Notes: a model not told the origin generated them from the letters alone. Shown: positions 1-9,937, numbered from the stretch's first letter. The stretch is DNA of 64,000 bases from Selaginella moellendorffii (GCF_000143415.4 NW_003314347.1:757791-821790); one strand, 5' to 3'. Translations and numbers: made by a program.

Positions 1-483
1 AAAAGCTCTCCAATCAAACCTTTGCAGCTCCATACATACGCACCCCGTCAAAGACCCGAGAATAAAACCAGTAAGAATCTTTGCAGAAAATAAGCCATTG
101 TTTTGTTCTCTGACTTTCACGAATTTACCGCGCCGTTTGCAACCTGCTGATGAAGGGAATCGGACGTTATGACTCTGATCTTGGGGCAGCCGTCGTCTCT
201 CAACAAGTAGACCTGCCGAAAGATATCAGTCAAAGCGGAAATTTATGTAGCCATGATGCAGGAATCATCTAAAGTACCTCACGCTTGATCCATGAATCGG
301 CGCAAGCGTCGGCCGCAAACACGATGTCAACACTGCAGAAACAAAGCGTAATCAAATCCCAGAGGACAAAAAAAGAAACCAAAAGGAATAGGAAGAAGTC
401 GAGTGGAGTCTACCTTGCTCTGGATTCTCTGTGTGATGGCAGACCCGATTCCTTTGCATCAAAAACAACCACCACTTTCATTC
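1..483 (-). CDS. YacP-like NYN-domain ribonuclease, partial (runs off the left edge; N-terminus not found)
   Basis: Four exon pieces read on the minus strand: 414-483, 278-332, 129-212 and about 1-44. They join in phase and translate to segments resembling plant YacP/Rae1-like NYN proteins: VVVVFDAKESGLPSHRES, then VDIVFAADACADSWIKRE, then DDGCPKIRVITSDSLHQQ, then GAYVWSCKGLIGEL. NYN/PIN-like domains are metal-dependent RNases; family members in plants are thought to act in organelles (known of the family, not seen here). The first ATG in frame is at 481. The usual N-terminal D-G-Y-N metal-binding motif is not visible upstream, so the gene is either truncated or its first exons diverge. Oddity: the junction before the last piece (about position 44) lacks an AG acceptor; the base context reads TTTGACGGGGTG. 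Family assignment is fairly sure; exon 1 and integrity are not. Confidence 0.6.
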
Positions 484-1568
484 CTGCGAGCTAGAACGAG
501 GGCTGCGGTTATAAAGAAGAGAAAACAAAACAAGAGATACCTCTTGCTGCGCTGAAGGTGCAGTTTAGTATCAAGCCTGACCCGAATCAGTTACATGGAA
601 CTTTTTCTTACCACGCTAGAAGCCATCGGTCTTTTCCAGCAGCAGCGCGTCCACTCTCCTTGATGTGCACAGCGATTCGAGCGGCGGCCTCAAACTCCAG
701 ATTCTTGAGCTATGGCAACAAGCCTGACATCGCTGTAGCTAGGGCAACGACACCTCGCAATGCCCTAGAAATCCCGCTCACCCAAAAGCGCCAGATCCAA
801 TCCGTCACACTTTTTTTGCTAAATCTCATGATAACCTATGGGGGGTAACTGTAAAGGTTATTTCTTTAACCACGTGTTAGTGAATAATCGCGCTGATGTT
901 TGCTCCCGGCCAATGGGAGGCGGCCAAGCCGTGTGTGGCGGGAGAAAAAGGCCCAGCAACACGTGGCACATGCAAAGTGTTGACCGGAGATTGCTGCTCC
1001 ACGCGTCACTCCGGGCAGCATCAAGTCCGTCGCGGCCCTTGGAGCGTGCTGTGGATCGGGCAGGATCAAGTAGGTCGCGGCCCTTGGAGCGTGCTGTGGA
1101 TCGCGATTTCCTCCCGTGGGTAAGCAAATCCACTCCCAAATCGTTGCTGTTGGCTGGGATTCGAGCTTAATCGTGTCGTGATCCAGCTTGGTTTTGTTTT
1201 GTATGTTTTTCTAGGGTTTTTGAGACGGCGAGAGAGCCCCTGCTGCTGCTGCTGATTCACGATCCAAATCGGAGGCGCTCTATCAATGCTGGTGTCTTTG
1301 CTCCTGAGAACCCCATCGTAAGTTGTTATTTGTGAGGAGTTCCATCAAAGCAAGGTATTTGTGGTGCATAGAATTGAGCTAGAAAAAATGTAAGTCTTGC
1401 GAGAAGACACTGTATAAGGTAACACACGTCAATCTGCTCTTTTTTGGCATCACCCGATTGCATCGAAAAGGTTAGTTTTTATGCTGTCCATAACCCTCAG
1501 TAAATATCTTTTCCTTTCTATCTGCCCTAATATCTGATCTCCATTTCCAAAAGAAACTGTTGAAAATA
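484..1568. other. Intergenic region between the NYN gene and the Helitron ORF
   Basis: No confident gene. A minus-strand open stretch at 612-709 ends at a good donor (GTAAGA) and translates to an alanine-rich segment beginning LKNLEFEAAARIAVHIKE. Its phase does not join the NYN exon at 414-483, so I do not link them. About 1180-1320 resembles a plant promoter/5' leader (CTAGGGTTTTT, CTG repeats) followed by ATGCTGGTGTC at 1286 and a donor-like GTAAGT at 1319-1324. It may be the 5' end of a gene now separated from its body by the Helitron; this is inference only. Confidence 0.3.
1029..1103. repeat. Two-copy direct repeat, 30-bp core, period 45
   Basis: The 30-bp core beginning GTCGCGGCCCTTGGAGCGTG occurs at 1029-1058 and again at 1074-1103 without mismatch. 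The flanking ATCAAGT sequence is also partly repeated. It lies in non-coding sequence upstream of the NYN gene; no function is evident. Confidence 0.8.
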
Positions 1569-4500
1569 ATGTCACGCCTTCGACATGTACTGAATGCTAT
1601 TCGACACAGACATACACATCCCACGTACAATGATAATGTTGAAGCCACTAACCAGCACCAGCATACATATAGCTTTTACAACACTAATATTCAAGAGGAT
1701 ACAGAGTATCAACATCAAACAAATCTTAATAATCACACTGAACAGCAATCAATTTCCAATTCCTATTTGCCCCCTTCACCTCAGATTCGCAACAGACTTG
1801 CTAGCAATTACCTATATAATGATACATCTATTTTGACATTGAATATAGGCCCCTTATCATATATTTGTAAATATTGTCATGCCTCACACTTTGCCGATGA
1901 GAACAAGTCTATTTGTTGCCAGAGTGGACAAGTCTACCTGCCTCCAATACTTCCATTACCACCTTTTCTGTATTCTGTATATAACTCACACAAACACTCT
2001 AATTTCAAGAGTAATATAAGACAATATAATAGTGCACTTGCTTTTGCGTCTATGGGAGCTAGCATTGATACTTTTACGGGTCATGGTCCATACTGCTATA
2101 GAATTCATGGACAAATCTATCACAAAATTATGCCACAACATCCTTCAGTACATCAAAATCCAAGCTACAGTCAATTGTACATGCTAGACTCCAATGAGGC
2201 TACTGATATCAGAAAACAAAACCCTTTTAACATTAACTGTGATTATAATTTACTACTTCAACTAGATACGATACTTCGATATATTAATCCATATGCACAA
2301 GCTTTTAGAATGATGTATGAATTGGAACAGGAAAATATTTCAAGAACTATTATTTCTGGTAGCAATTTACGTGGAGTTTATATGCTTATTAAAAATGAAG
2401 GCACAGACCATCGTCGATATAATACTCCACAAACTAATGATGTTGCAATAGTTTTCCAAAGTGAAGATGGTGTGCCACCTTTTGACCGTGAAATATGTAT
2501 TCATCCAAAATCATCAGAACCACAACATATATCTATTTTAAATGCTAATTGTGATCCTATGGTTTATCCATTACTTTTTCCATATGGAGATAGAGCTTGG
2601 CATGACAAGCTTTCTTCTAACAAGCATGTAACACTCCTTCAATATTATGCTTATCGTTTGTCCAAAAGAGATTCAACATTATCAACCTCTACAATTACAT
2701 ATGACCAAATTTTACATGCTGGAAAACTCACCCAACAATATATTGTAGATGCCTATGTTAAAATTGAAAGCAACAATTTACAATACTATAGATCTAATCA
2801 AAAAAATATGAGAGTTGATTTTTATACAGGTTTGATGGATTATGTTGCTGGAAAAGCTGCTGATGCAAATGCTCGACCAGGAAAAATTGTTATTTTACCT
2901 TCTACTTTTACAGGAAGCCCCAGAGCTATGCAACAAAATTACCAAGATGCTATGGCAATTGTAACAAAACACTCAAAACCTGATATTTTCATAACTTTCA
3001 CTTGCAACCCTAAAAGGCCTGAGATATTACAAAATCTACACCCTAATGAAGGACCTGAAGATCGACCTGATTTAGTTGCTAGGGTTTTTAACATGAAGCT
3101 AAAATATTTTCTCTATGATATTACACAAAATAATATCTTTGGAAGATGTATTGCATTTATATATGTCATTGAGTTCCAAAAAAGAGGTTTGCCTCATTGT
3201 CATTTCCTAGGCATATTAGATAATGAAAGTAAAATTAAAGACCGTGATACTATTGACCAATATGTATCTGCTCAATTACCTGACCCTTTATCAGAGCCCG
3301 AACTATTTGAAATAATCACATCACATATGATACATGGTCCATGTGGATTACTAAATTCTCAAAGTCCATGTATGGAAAACAAAAAATGCTCCAAAAACTA
3401 TCCCAAAAACTTCAATGACGGGACTACATACTGTGTGGATGGATACCCAGAATATTTTAGGCCAAACAATGGTCGCACCTTCCTTAAAAATGATGTTCCA
3501 ATTGATAACAGATGGATTGTCCCATATAATAAATATTTATGTAAAAAATACAAGGCCCATATAAATATAGAAATATGTGCATCAATTAAAAGTATTAAGT
3601 ATCTTTTTCAATATGTTTATAAAGGATATGATTGTGCAACCATTCAAGTCCAAACAGCTACTCAATCTGCAAACGTATTAAACTGGGATGAAATCACGAA
3701 TTTTATAAATACTCGATACATTTCAGCACCGGAAGCTATTTGGAGGATATTTAAATTTAAAATGCATGGACGCTCACACCCTATAATACGTCTGCCCGTA
3801 CATCTTCCTGACTTCCAAAATGTGTATTTTACAGAAGGCTCGGAGCACAATGCTTTGCAAAGAGCAACACGTAATGGAACAATGCTAACAAAATGGTTCG
3901 AACTCAATATTCATGATCTGAATGCAAGACAATATACCTATGTTGAAATACCTTTACATTATGTTTTCAATAAATCTGTTAATGTATGGCAACGTCGAAA
4001 AAAAAAAAAGGTTATTCCTCGACTATACTCAGTATCTCCTCTAAATACCGAGTTGTACCATTTACGTATTATTCTTCTTCATAAAAGAGGAGCAACATCC
4101 TTCGACAATATTAAAATAGTTAATGATGTAACTTACCGAAGCTTTCAACAAACTGCTGTTGCTATGGGTCTTCTTGATGATGACAACGAGTGGTATAATT
4201 GTTTACAAGAAGCATGTAATTTTCAAATGCCTACACAATTGCGTCAACTCTTTACTTTCATATGTATTTTTTGCAATCCACAAGACCCACCATATCTTTG
4301 GGATGTTTTTAAGGATCAGCTCTCTGAAGATTTTAGTAGAACAAATATTATATGCAGATATAAACTTGCTCTAATAGACATTAACTCAAGAATGAAAATA
4401 CATGGTAAAACAAATCAATCATACAATTTACCTATCCCAATCCTAAATACCTCAATTCAACCAATACCAAATTGCAACCATTCATATACAGAAATTTACC

Positions 4501-5909
4501 ATTATATTGCAAACTTGAATGTTGAACAATTAACTATATTCAATGAAATTGTTAATATTGTCGAGTGCCCGACCGATACCAATCGTTTTATTTTTATTGA
4601 TGGCCCTGGTGGTACTGGCAAAACATATTTATTAAATACAATGGTAAAATATTTTGAGTTCTACAATAAAAAAGTGGTTTGTATGGCATGGACAGGCATT
4701 GCAAGCACACTACTACACAATGGACAAACATCCCATACAACTTTTAAGTTACCAGTTCCAATTAATGATACATCTGTTTCTGGTTTAACACCTAATAACA
4801 ATGCCGGTAGATCTATGAAAGCAATACAAGTGCTTATTTGGGATGAAATTAGTATGGTTCATACACTTGCCTTTTCAGCTGTCGACCGCTGCCTACGAGA
4901 CTTAAAACAAAATAATTCTCCATTCGGTGGCATTGTTATTGTTACAAGTGGTGACTTCCGTCAAACATTACCAGTTGTCCCACACAGTCATCGAGCACAA
5001 ATTGTTTCCACATCTGTAAGAATGAATAGTCTATGGAATTTATTTAGAAAGTTTCAATTGCAAACAAATATGCGGCTTGGCCCCAAGTTCCCAGATTGGG
5101 CAGAATGGCTATTAAAAGTCGGTGATGGAAATAATTACACACAAAACTCTATTTTACCACTTGATTCTATCCTTCTTCCTTCAGAACTAATTAGAAGTAC
5201 CTCTATTACTGATTTCGTATTCCCATGTATCGAAGATATTTCAAATGTTCAAATTGCAGCAAATAGAGCCATTTTAACACCTCTCAATGATGATACATTT
5301 CCAATTAACAACAACATCATCTCTCAATTACTAGGTCCACCTCAAACTTATACTAGCATTGACTCTGTTGATGTTGAACACCCTGAAGATTTCCCGATTG
5401 AATTTCTAAACTCTATCACTCCCTCTGGACTACCACCACACAAATTGATACTAAAAGAAGGTTGTATAGTTATTCTTTTGAGAAATATGTCTCCAACAAT
5501 TGGATTATGCAATGGAACTCGACTAATGGTCAAAAGAACTTCACCTAAAGTTTTGGACTGTGAAATAATTACAGGTGAATTTAAAGGTACTAGAACTTTT
5601 ATCCCACGCATTAACTTAACACCCTCTGATTCAGATGTTCCATTCCATATGTCTCGAAAACAATTTCCTCTTCGTCTTGGATACTGCTTAACAATTTCAA
5701 AATGCCAAGGTCAAACATTTGATCGTGTAGGCATCTACTTACCTCAGCCAGTCTTTACCCATGGGCAGCTCTATGTTGCACTCTCAAGATGCACATCACC
5801 ACAACAACTTGCAATTCGAGTTGACACAACTCATATACAAGGCCGCTTAATTCCATTCAATTCATCAACATTCACCATCAATACTGTATATAAAGAAGCT
5901 TTATATTAA
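1569..5909 (+). CDS. Helitron Rep-helicase (RepHel), intact and intronless
   Basis: A 1446-residue uninterrupted ORF, started at the first ATG (1569). The N-terminal half is the Helitron-like Rep domain. It has a segment reading LPSTFTGSPRAMQQNYQDAM, then FITFTCNPKRPE, the HUH-type motif GLPHCHFLGIL, and the C-terminal tyrosine-containing YLFQYVYKGYD that supplies the paired catalytic tyrosines in this family. The C-terminal part is a Pif1-type SF1 helicase: Walker A FIDGPGGTGKT, Walker B LIWDEISMV, then SGDFRQTLPVVP, CLTISKCQGQTFDR and YVALSRCTSP. Known role: nicking, strand transfer and unwinding for rolling-circle transposition. The ORF is clearly more AT-rich than the flanking genes, as expected of a mobile element. 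No stop codon or frameshift is seen, so it could encode an active enzyme. It shows no RPA or endonuclease fusion. Confidence 0.95.
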   Translation: MSRLRHVLNAIRHRHTHPTYNDNVEATNQHQHTYSFYNTNIQEDTEYQHQTNLNNHTEQQSISNSYLPPSPQIRNRLASNYLYNDTSILTLNIGPLSYICKYCHASHFADENKSICCQSGQVYLPPILPLPPFLYSVYNSHKHSNFKSNIRQYNSALAFASMGASIDTFTGHGPYCYRIHGQIYHKIMPQHPSVHQNPSYSQLYMLDSNEATDIRKQNPFNINCDYNLLLQLDTILRYINPYAQAFRMMYELEQENISRTIISGSNLRGVYMLIKNEGTDHRRYNTPQTNDVAIVFQSEDGVPPFDREICIHPKSSEPQHISILNANCDPMVYPLLFPYGDRAWHDKLSSNKHVTLLQYYAYRLSKRDSTLSTSTITYDQILHAGKLTQQYIVDAYVKIESNNLQYYRSNQKNMRVDFYTGLMDYVAGKAADANARPGKIVILPSTFTGSPRAMQQNYQDAMAIVTKHSKPDIFITFTCNPKRPEILQNLHPNEGPEDRPDLVARVFNMKLKYFLYDITQNNIFGRCIAFIYVIEFQKRGLPHCHFLGILDNESKIKDRDTIDQYVSAQLPDPLSEPELFEIITSHMIHGPCGLLNSQSPCMENKKCSKNYPKNFNDGTTYCVDGYPEYFRPNNGRTFLKNDVPIDNRWIVPYNKYLCKKYKAHINIEICASIKSIKYLFQYVYKGYDCATIQVQTATQSANVLNWDEITNFINTRYISAPEAIWRIFKFKMHGRSHPIIRLPVHLPDFQNVYFTEGSEHNALQRATRNGTMLTKWFELNIHDLNARQYTYVEIPLHYVFNKSVNVWQRRKKKKVIPRLYSVSPLNTELYHLRIILLHKRGATSFDNIKIVNDVTYRSFQQTAVAMGLLDDDNEWYNCLQEACNFQMPTQLRQLFTFICIFCNPQDPPYLWDVFKDQLSEDFSRTNIICRYKLALIDINSRMKIHGKTNQSYNLPIPILNTSIQPIPNCNHSYTEIYHYIANLNVEQLTIFNEIVNIVECPTDTNRFIFIDGPGGTGKTYLLNTMVKYFEFYNKKVVCMAWTGIASTLLHNGQTSHTTFKLPVPINDTSVSGLTPNNNAGRSMKAIQVLIWDEISMVHTLAFSAVDRCLRDLKQNNSPFGGIVIVTSGDFRQTLPVVPHSHRAQIVSTSVRMNSLWNLFRKFQLQTNMRLGPKFPDWAEWLLKVGDGNNYTQNSILPLDSILLPSELIRSTSITDFVFPCIEDISNVQIAANRAILTPLNDDTFPINNNIISQLLGPPQTYTSIDSVDVEHPEDFPIEFLNSITPSGLPPHKLILKEGCIVILLRNMSPTIGLCNGTRLMVKRTSPKVLDCEIITGEFKGTRTFIPRINLTPSDSDVPFHMSRKQFPLRLGYCLTISKCQGQTFDRVGIYLPQPVFTHGQLYVALSRCTSPQQLAIRVDTTHIQGRLIPFNSSTFTINTVYKEALY

Positions 5910-6107
5910 CTAACTCCTGTCCTACTACACTTTAAAACATAAAAACAAACTACAATAAACTTTGTTTGTTTTTTAATTTTCCCTATGGCCCAATGGATAA
6001 CAATAGACTGGTGCTAAAAATAAAAGAATCATTTCACAAGGAAATTGTGAGATGTGAGCAAATTCTCACAAAGATATGTTAGTAAGTTTGAGAGGCTTTG
6101 CCAACTA

Positions 6108-6133
6108 CCCAGCATTGGCTGGGCAAGTACTAG
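6108..6133 (+). mobile_element. Candidate Helitron 3' terminus (hairpin + CTAG)
   Basis: CCCAGC at 6108-6113, loop ATTG, and GCTGGG at 6118-6123 form a perfect 6-bp stem. Six bases later comes CTAG (6130-6133) followed by T. A short GC-rich hairpin 10-12 nt before a terminal CTRR, inserted between A and T, is the Helitron 3' signature. It lies about 200 bp beyond the RepHel stop codon. The matching 5' TC end could not be fixed by eye; it should lie between about 1320 and 1568. Confidence 0.55.
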
Positions 6134-6223
6134 TTTTATTATAAGTGGTAGAACAGTAATTTCCATAATCACCCGGATTTTTGCTGACAACTTCACTCTT
6201 TCGATTCGATTTCTTTGCTCGGG

Positions 6224-6529
6224 ATGCGGCGATGGGAGGAGACGCTACCGAACAAGGAACAGTACCTGATGGCGAGGAAAGTTGCAATGTTGAAGATCTT
6301 TGCAGACGGGTTGATGGCTTACAGGTGAGGCGACACTATCCTTGAGAGGAAGGGATATATTCGAAGGAGCATGGTCAAAATGCAGCTTTTCAACAAAGCG
6401 GTCCCAGCGTTCGAGAGTTTCTCGACGACACGAAAAGTTCTACCACGGATCAGGACAAACGTGTTCTGGAGACTCTGGAGTCGAGGCTGAAGAGCGTCTT
6501 GACAGTGATAGCAGCCGGAGCTTCATGCT
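6224..6529 (+). CDS. Possible two-exon gene or gene fragment, unrecognised
   Basis: Exon 6224-6324 starts MRRWEETLPNKEQYLMARKV and ends in phase 2 at a canonical donor (AG|GTGAGG). The acceptor at 6406-6407 (CCCAG) gives an 83-nt intron and opens an acidic, coiled-coil-like frame containing VREFLDDTKSSTTDQDKRVL and LETLESRLKSVLTVIAAG, ending near a donor-like TGTAAGT at 6529. Both other frames are also open through part of exon 2, and a minus-strand ORF abuts it, so coding is uncertain. No family is recognised and no 3' exon was found. Confidence 0.35.
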
Positions 6530-6942
6530 GTAAGTTGGCCCGAGTTTCGGAAGTCTGGCACCCGAGACTCCGGGCTCGTGCTATGGAGACTGACTTTCCG
6601 GAACCCATGCCATGCATCTTCAAGCTCACTAGCAATGGTTCCAGTGTTCAGCGAAGACACTTTTACGTGCACCGTCTTCTGGATCTTCCGGAGAAGCATC
6701 AAAAGCCGCATGAAGTTCGATACTGTGGAGTCTGGATTCCAGTCATGGCTCGACTTCCATGGAAGCAATGGCCTTGAGCGAGAGAGGCTCGTTTTGCTGA
6801 ATTCGTAATCAAAGCGGAGCTCGGGATTCTCGAAAGTTGGAGCAGAAGACGAGCCAGGAGGAAAATGGCTAAGCATCGTCTCTAAGGTGGAGATGGCTTG
6901 CCTCCCAGCACAATGAAACTCTTGGAGCTTCGGCAATGCCAT
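6523..6942 (-). CDS. Hypothetical protein, 139 aa, unrecognised
   Basis: A single minus-strand ORF from ATG 6942, beginning MALPKLQEFHCAGRQAISTL and containing DYEFSKTSLSRSRPLLPWKS. It is basic and serine-rich, with no signal peptide or clear membrane segment. The end near 6523 touches the proposed end of the plus-strand gene, and a donor-like site about 6597 suggests the true 3' end may be spliced. I recognise no family; this could be a genuine lineage-specific gene or a chance ORF. Confidence 0.35.
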   Translation of the reverse strand: MALPKLQEFHCAGRQAISTLETMLSHFPPGSSSAPTFENPELRFDYEFSKTSLSRSRPLLPWKSSHDWNPDSTVSNFMRLLMLLRKIQKTVHVKVSSLNTGTIASELEDAWHGFRKVSLHSTSPESRVPDFRNSGQLTA

Positions 6943-7325
6943 AGTCTTCCTTGCTTGTATCTAAAGTTCGTTTCTTTGTTCTCCAGCAGCCGAGTAGCAT
7001 ACTCGCTTCAAGCTGCCGGTTTTGAATCGCCATCGACAGGCCAATGCACAAGCTCTATCCAGTGATCATCCACCTGGCCATAACTCTCGCAAGATTCCTC
7101 GGAGATCGCGGCGATCTTCACTCGCGTGATTGCTAAAACTTTCACTGCTACAAGAGCTCAGTAAATCTCATAGCGAGAAAGAGGTGGTAAAGCGAACAAA
7201 GTCATCACAAGCTGGGGAAGAAAATCCAGGAGAAGAAAGAGGAGTACCGCTGCTTTAGAGGAGGATGAGGGCTTTCAATCGACGGGTGGAGCGTAGGAGC
7301 TCCACCCGAGAGAGTTCCATCACCA
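6943..7325. other. Intergenic; 5' flank of the 6942 ORF and 3' flank of cytochrome b5
   Basis: No supported gene. The sequence has mixed composition. It would contain the promoter of the minus-strand ORF starting at 6942 and the 3' UTR of cytochrome b5. Confidence 0.4.
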
Positions 7326-7919
7326 CTATTCTACTTTGGGGGCTCTTTCCTCCTTGGCGAGGTAGCGAAGGGCTAGAGCGAAGCACAGGATGAAGAAAGG
7401 GACGACGAATTGGAGCACCTTGATGAGGAGATCGCTACGATCCGGCACCGATGGGGCCGCTTGAGTCGAAGATCCCGAGTAGGAGTACGATGGCTTGCTG
7501 GGAAATGTGGACGCGTTCGCTCTCCCGATCACGTATTCCTTCATCATCGCTCGCGCGCTGTTGCTGTGGCCGACGTTCTCGAAATCATCCGTGGCATCCT
7601 TGCCTAGAAAGGACGAAGAACATCGAATCAAATCCCAAGAAGAAGAAGAAAAAAAAAGAGGAACAAGATCTGGACCTGTCGATGCGATAATCACCTCATC
7701 TCCGCCGGGATGATCCAGCAGGAACTTCGTCACATCGTAGACCTGAAGATCAATCAATTCAAGAGCGAAGGGAGGGGCAAGTCAATCCAAGCGAACAAAT
7801 CTCTCCACCTTGCCATCGACAACGATCCAGCAATCGTCCCTGGTGGAGTGCTGCAACACATCCTCCAATGTGTAGAGCGCCGTCTCCAACTCCCCCGCGC
7901 CGGAGAAGCTCTCGCCCAT
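7326..7919 (-). CDS. CB5: Cytochrome b5, tail-anchored, 3 exons
   Basis: Exons 7809-7919, 7676-7742 and 7603-7326 join in phase to a 151-residue protein. The heme-binding core is complete: [30 protein letters not shown] (HPGG carries the first axial histidine) and [14 protein letters not shown] (GHS carries the second). A C-terminal hydrophobic segment, [19 protein letters not shown], followed by a short charged tail is the usual ER tail anchor. It carries electrons to ER desaturases, hydroxylases and P450s. The start at 7919 gives the normal family length; longer upstream reading is out of character. Introns are 66 and 72 nt. It is divergently arranged with ADA1, sharing about 600 bp. Confidence 0.93.
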
Positions 7920-8527
7920 AGTTTCGCCAAAGAAAACAAAGAACCCTAATTCTGGGAGAATATGCTTAGCGGGCGATCGCTGTATATCTCCGGTGGGATA
8001 CGCCGTAGCGCCCGGGCGATCTCCCGCGAGGGAGGGGGAGCGTAGCTGGGGTTTTGGCATTCGCCATAGCCCGCCATACCGGCATTGGCGGGCAGTGCGA
8101 GTGATTTTCACGCTCTCGATGGAGACGATCGCCGATGCTCCAGGGCAGCGCAATTGCTAAGGCCGTGTGATGAGAGGATCGATCGTCGCGCTGCCATCGC
8201 TACCGCTGCTGCTCGACGAATTGGGGTTTGCGACAATGCGCGCCGGTGATCGCTGGAGCGGGAATCTCGCCCGGCGCTGGCGATTTCGGGGCAGAGTAGC
8301 CGGGCGGCGGCCAATGCGGGAGCTCCGGCTAGGTTTGTCCGCCCTCTCCCAGCTCCAAATCTCTCGCAGCTCCATCGCTACGTCGCAACCCTAGTGGGAT
8401 CGTCTCTAGGGTTTAGTCGCGCTCGGGCACGCACAGCGTAGGTTTCTGGGCAGATCATAGATTACAATTGGGGGAGAGGAAGAAGATCATCGCAGTAGCA
8501 TTGGACAGGTGATGGGATTTGTATGAG
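7920..8527. promoter_or_regulatory. Shared upstream region of divergent cytochrome b5 and ADA1 genes
   Basis: About 600 bp of GC-rich sequence separate the two start codons. Telo-box-like AACCCTA/TAGGGTTT motifs occur at about 8388 and 8406. Just before ADA1 there is a four-codon upstream ORF (8512-8526) ending one base before the main ATG. A bidirectional promoter is inferred from arrangement only. Confidence 0.4.
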
Positions 8528-9937
8528 ATGCCAGCGTCTCAGCCAGCCGCCGCGCGTATCAACTTACAGGAGCTCAAAGCCCGGCTCTCCAAGATCCTGG
8601 GACCGGACAAGGAGAGCCAATACTTTAGCATTTTTTCCAGATTTTTGAGCCACCGGCTGAGCAAGACCGAGCTCGACCGCCAAGTCGTGCTCGCCATCGG
8701 CAAGGAGAACGTAGCTCTCCACAACCAGCTGGTGCGAGCGATCCTCTACAATGCCGCGGTGTGCTCCCCCCAGGCGCCGCTCCCGCCGCTGCCCGCCGCC
8801 GCCGCCGCGATCCTCACGTCGCCTCGTAAGAACAGGACGGGGATCCGCAAGGCAAAGGAGACCTTGAAGCGTCCGCGTCTCGTTCCCGGCCACCACCTCG
8901 ACAAAGCTTCGCCGAGAGAGGACGGCGCCGCCGCCGCGATCACCACCACCACCACCTCTCCTCTCTCCGCGGAAGAGGCGGCGGCGGCGGACGAGCAGCA
9001 GCAAGAGTGTACATTATGGAACGCCTGGTCGGTGCGAGCGCCGCTAGGGACACCGTTTTGCGTGGGAAGTGTGGGATCGGCCCAGCGAGCGGCGGTGTTG
9101 AAGCGGCCGCCACACCACCATCACCACCACCACCACCACCACCACCACCTTACACATTCTTTAGTAGGGGATAGTATAGAGGACGAGTGCCTGGAAGCAA
9201 GCGATCTGCCAGATGGAGATGGCATGCGGCGACGCATGGAAGAAGTCGCTATAGTGGAGCAGGGACTACAGGGGGTGAGCCACGAGTGCGGGCATGTACT
9301 CAACCAGGCGCTCGACGTTTACCTCAAGCGGATCATCGGAGCTTCCGTGGAGTTTGTACAGTCGAGGAGGAAAGATGGAGGAGACAAGCAGCAGCATGGA
9401 TTCCAGAGCTCAACGTCGTCGGTAGCGGCGGCACTGAATGGTGTGGTTTGGGGTGGATCTTCGCACCACCTCTTGCAAGGCCCGGCAGGAGTGGTGGAGT
9501 CGAAACAGCTTGTTGGTGGTGCTGGTGCTGGTGCTGGTGCTGCCGCTGCTGGGCAGATCTCGGCGTTGGATTTCAAGGTGGCGATGGAGGCCAACCCGCA
9601 GCTGCTGGGAGAGAACCAGCCGCTTCACCTGGAGCGGATCATGCTGCGGGTGTTTGACGAGCAGGAGAAGCGAAACTTTCGTCGCCACCATGAGCAGCAG
9701 TTGCAACCATCGGCGCAGCTGCAACCATTGCCAGCATTGCAGCAACCGCAGTTACAACCATCACAGCATCAACATCAACATCAACAACAACACCAACACC
9801 ACCATCACCAGCAGCAGCAGCAGCAGCACCATCACCACCTTCACCACCACCACCATCATCAGCAGCAGGCACAACACCAGCATCAACAGGAGCTACAACA
9901 CCAGCAGCAGCAGCAGCAGCAGCGACAAGTTTTGTAA
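8528..9937 (+). CDS. ADA1: Transcriptional adaptor ADA1/TADA1-like (SAGA complex subunit), intronless
   Basis: A 469-residue ORF; the first in-frame ATG is at 8528. Residues about 10-85 form the plant ADA1 N-terminal region (INLQELKARLSKILG; FSRFLSHRLSKTELDRQ; GKENVALHNQLVRAIL). The middle has the histone-fold-adjacent helix LDVYLKRIIGASVEFVQSRR, and later ALDFKVAMEANPQLLGENQP. In plants ADA1 helps assemble the SAGA histone-acetyltransferase coactivator in the nucleus. Unusual features are a run of 13 histidines near residue 200 and a long His/Gln-rich tail (about residues 395-469) encoded by CAN repeats, which should be length-polymorphic. The minimal uORF upstream may dampen translation. 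Confidence 0.82.
   Translation: MPASQPAAARINLQELKARLSKILGPDKESQYFSIFSRFLSHRLSKTELDRQVVLAIGKENVALHNQLVRAILYNAAVCSPQAPLPPLPAAAAAILTSPRKNRTGIRKAKETLKRPRLVPGHHLDKASPREDGAAAAITTTTTSPLSAEEAAAADEQQQECTLWNAWSVRAPLGTPFCVGSVGSAQRAAVLKRPPHHHHHHHHHHHHLTHSLVGDSIEDECLEASDLPDGDGMRRRMEEVAIVEQGLQGVSHECGHVLNQALDVYLKRIIGASVEFVQSRRKDGGDKQQHGFQSSTSSVAAALNGVVWGGSSHHLLQGPAGVVESKQLVGGAGAGAGAAAAGQISALDFKVAMEANPQLLGENQPLHLERIMLRVFDEQEKRNFRRHHEQQLQPSAQLQPLPALQQPQLQPSQHQHQHQQQHQHHHHQQQQQQHHHHLHHHHHHQQQAQHQHQQELQHQQQQQQQRQVL

Noticed and set aside
612-709. Exon of the NYN gene
   Set aside because: It ends in phase 2 while the next conserved exon needs phase 1, so they cannot be joined directly; mentioned only as an open stretch.
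858-1139. Minus-strand ORF with repeated RSTARSKGRD-like segments
   Set aside because: The protein repeat is only the translation of the 45-bp-period DNA repeat; no start context or splice support.
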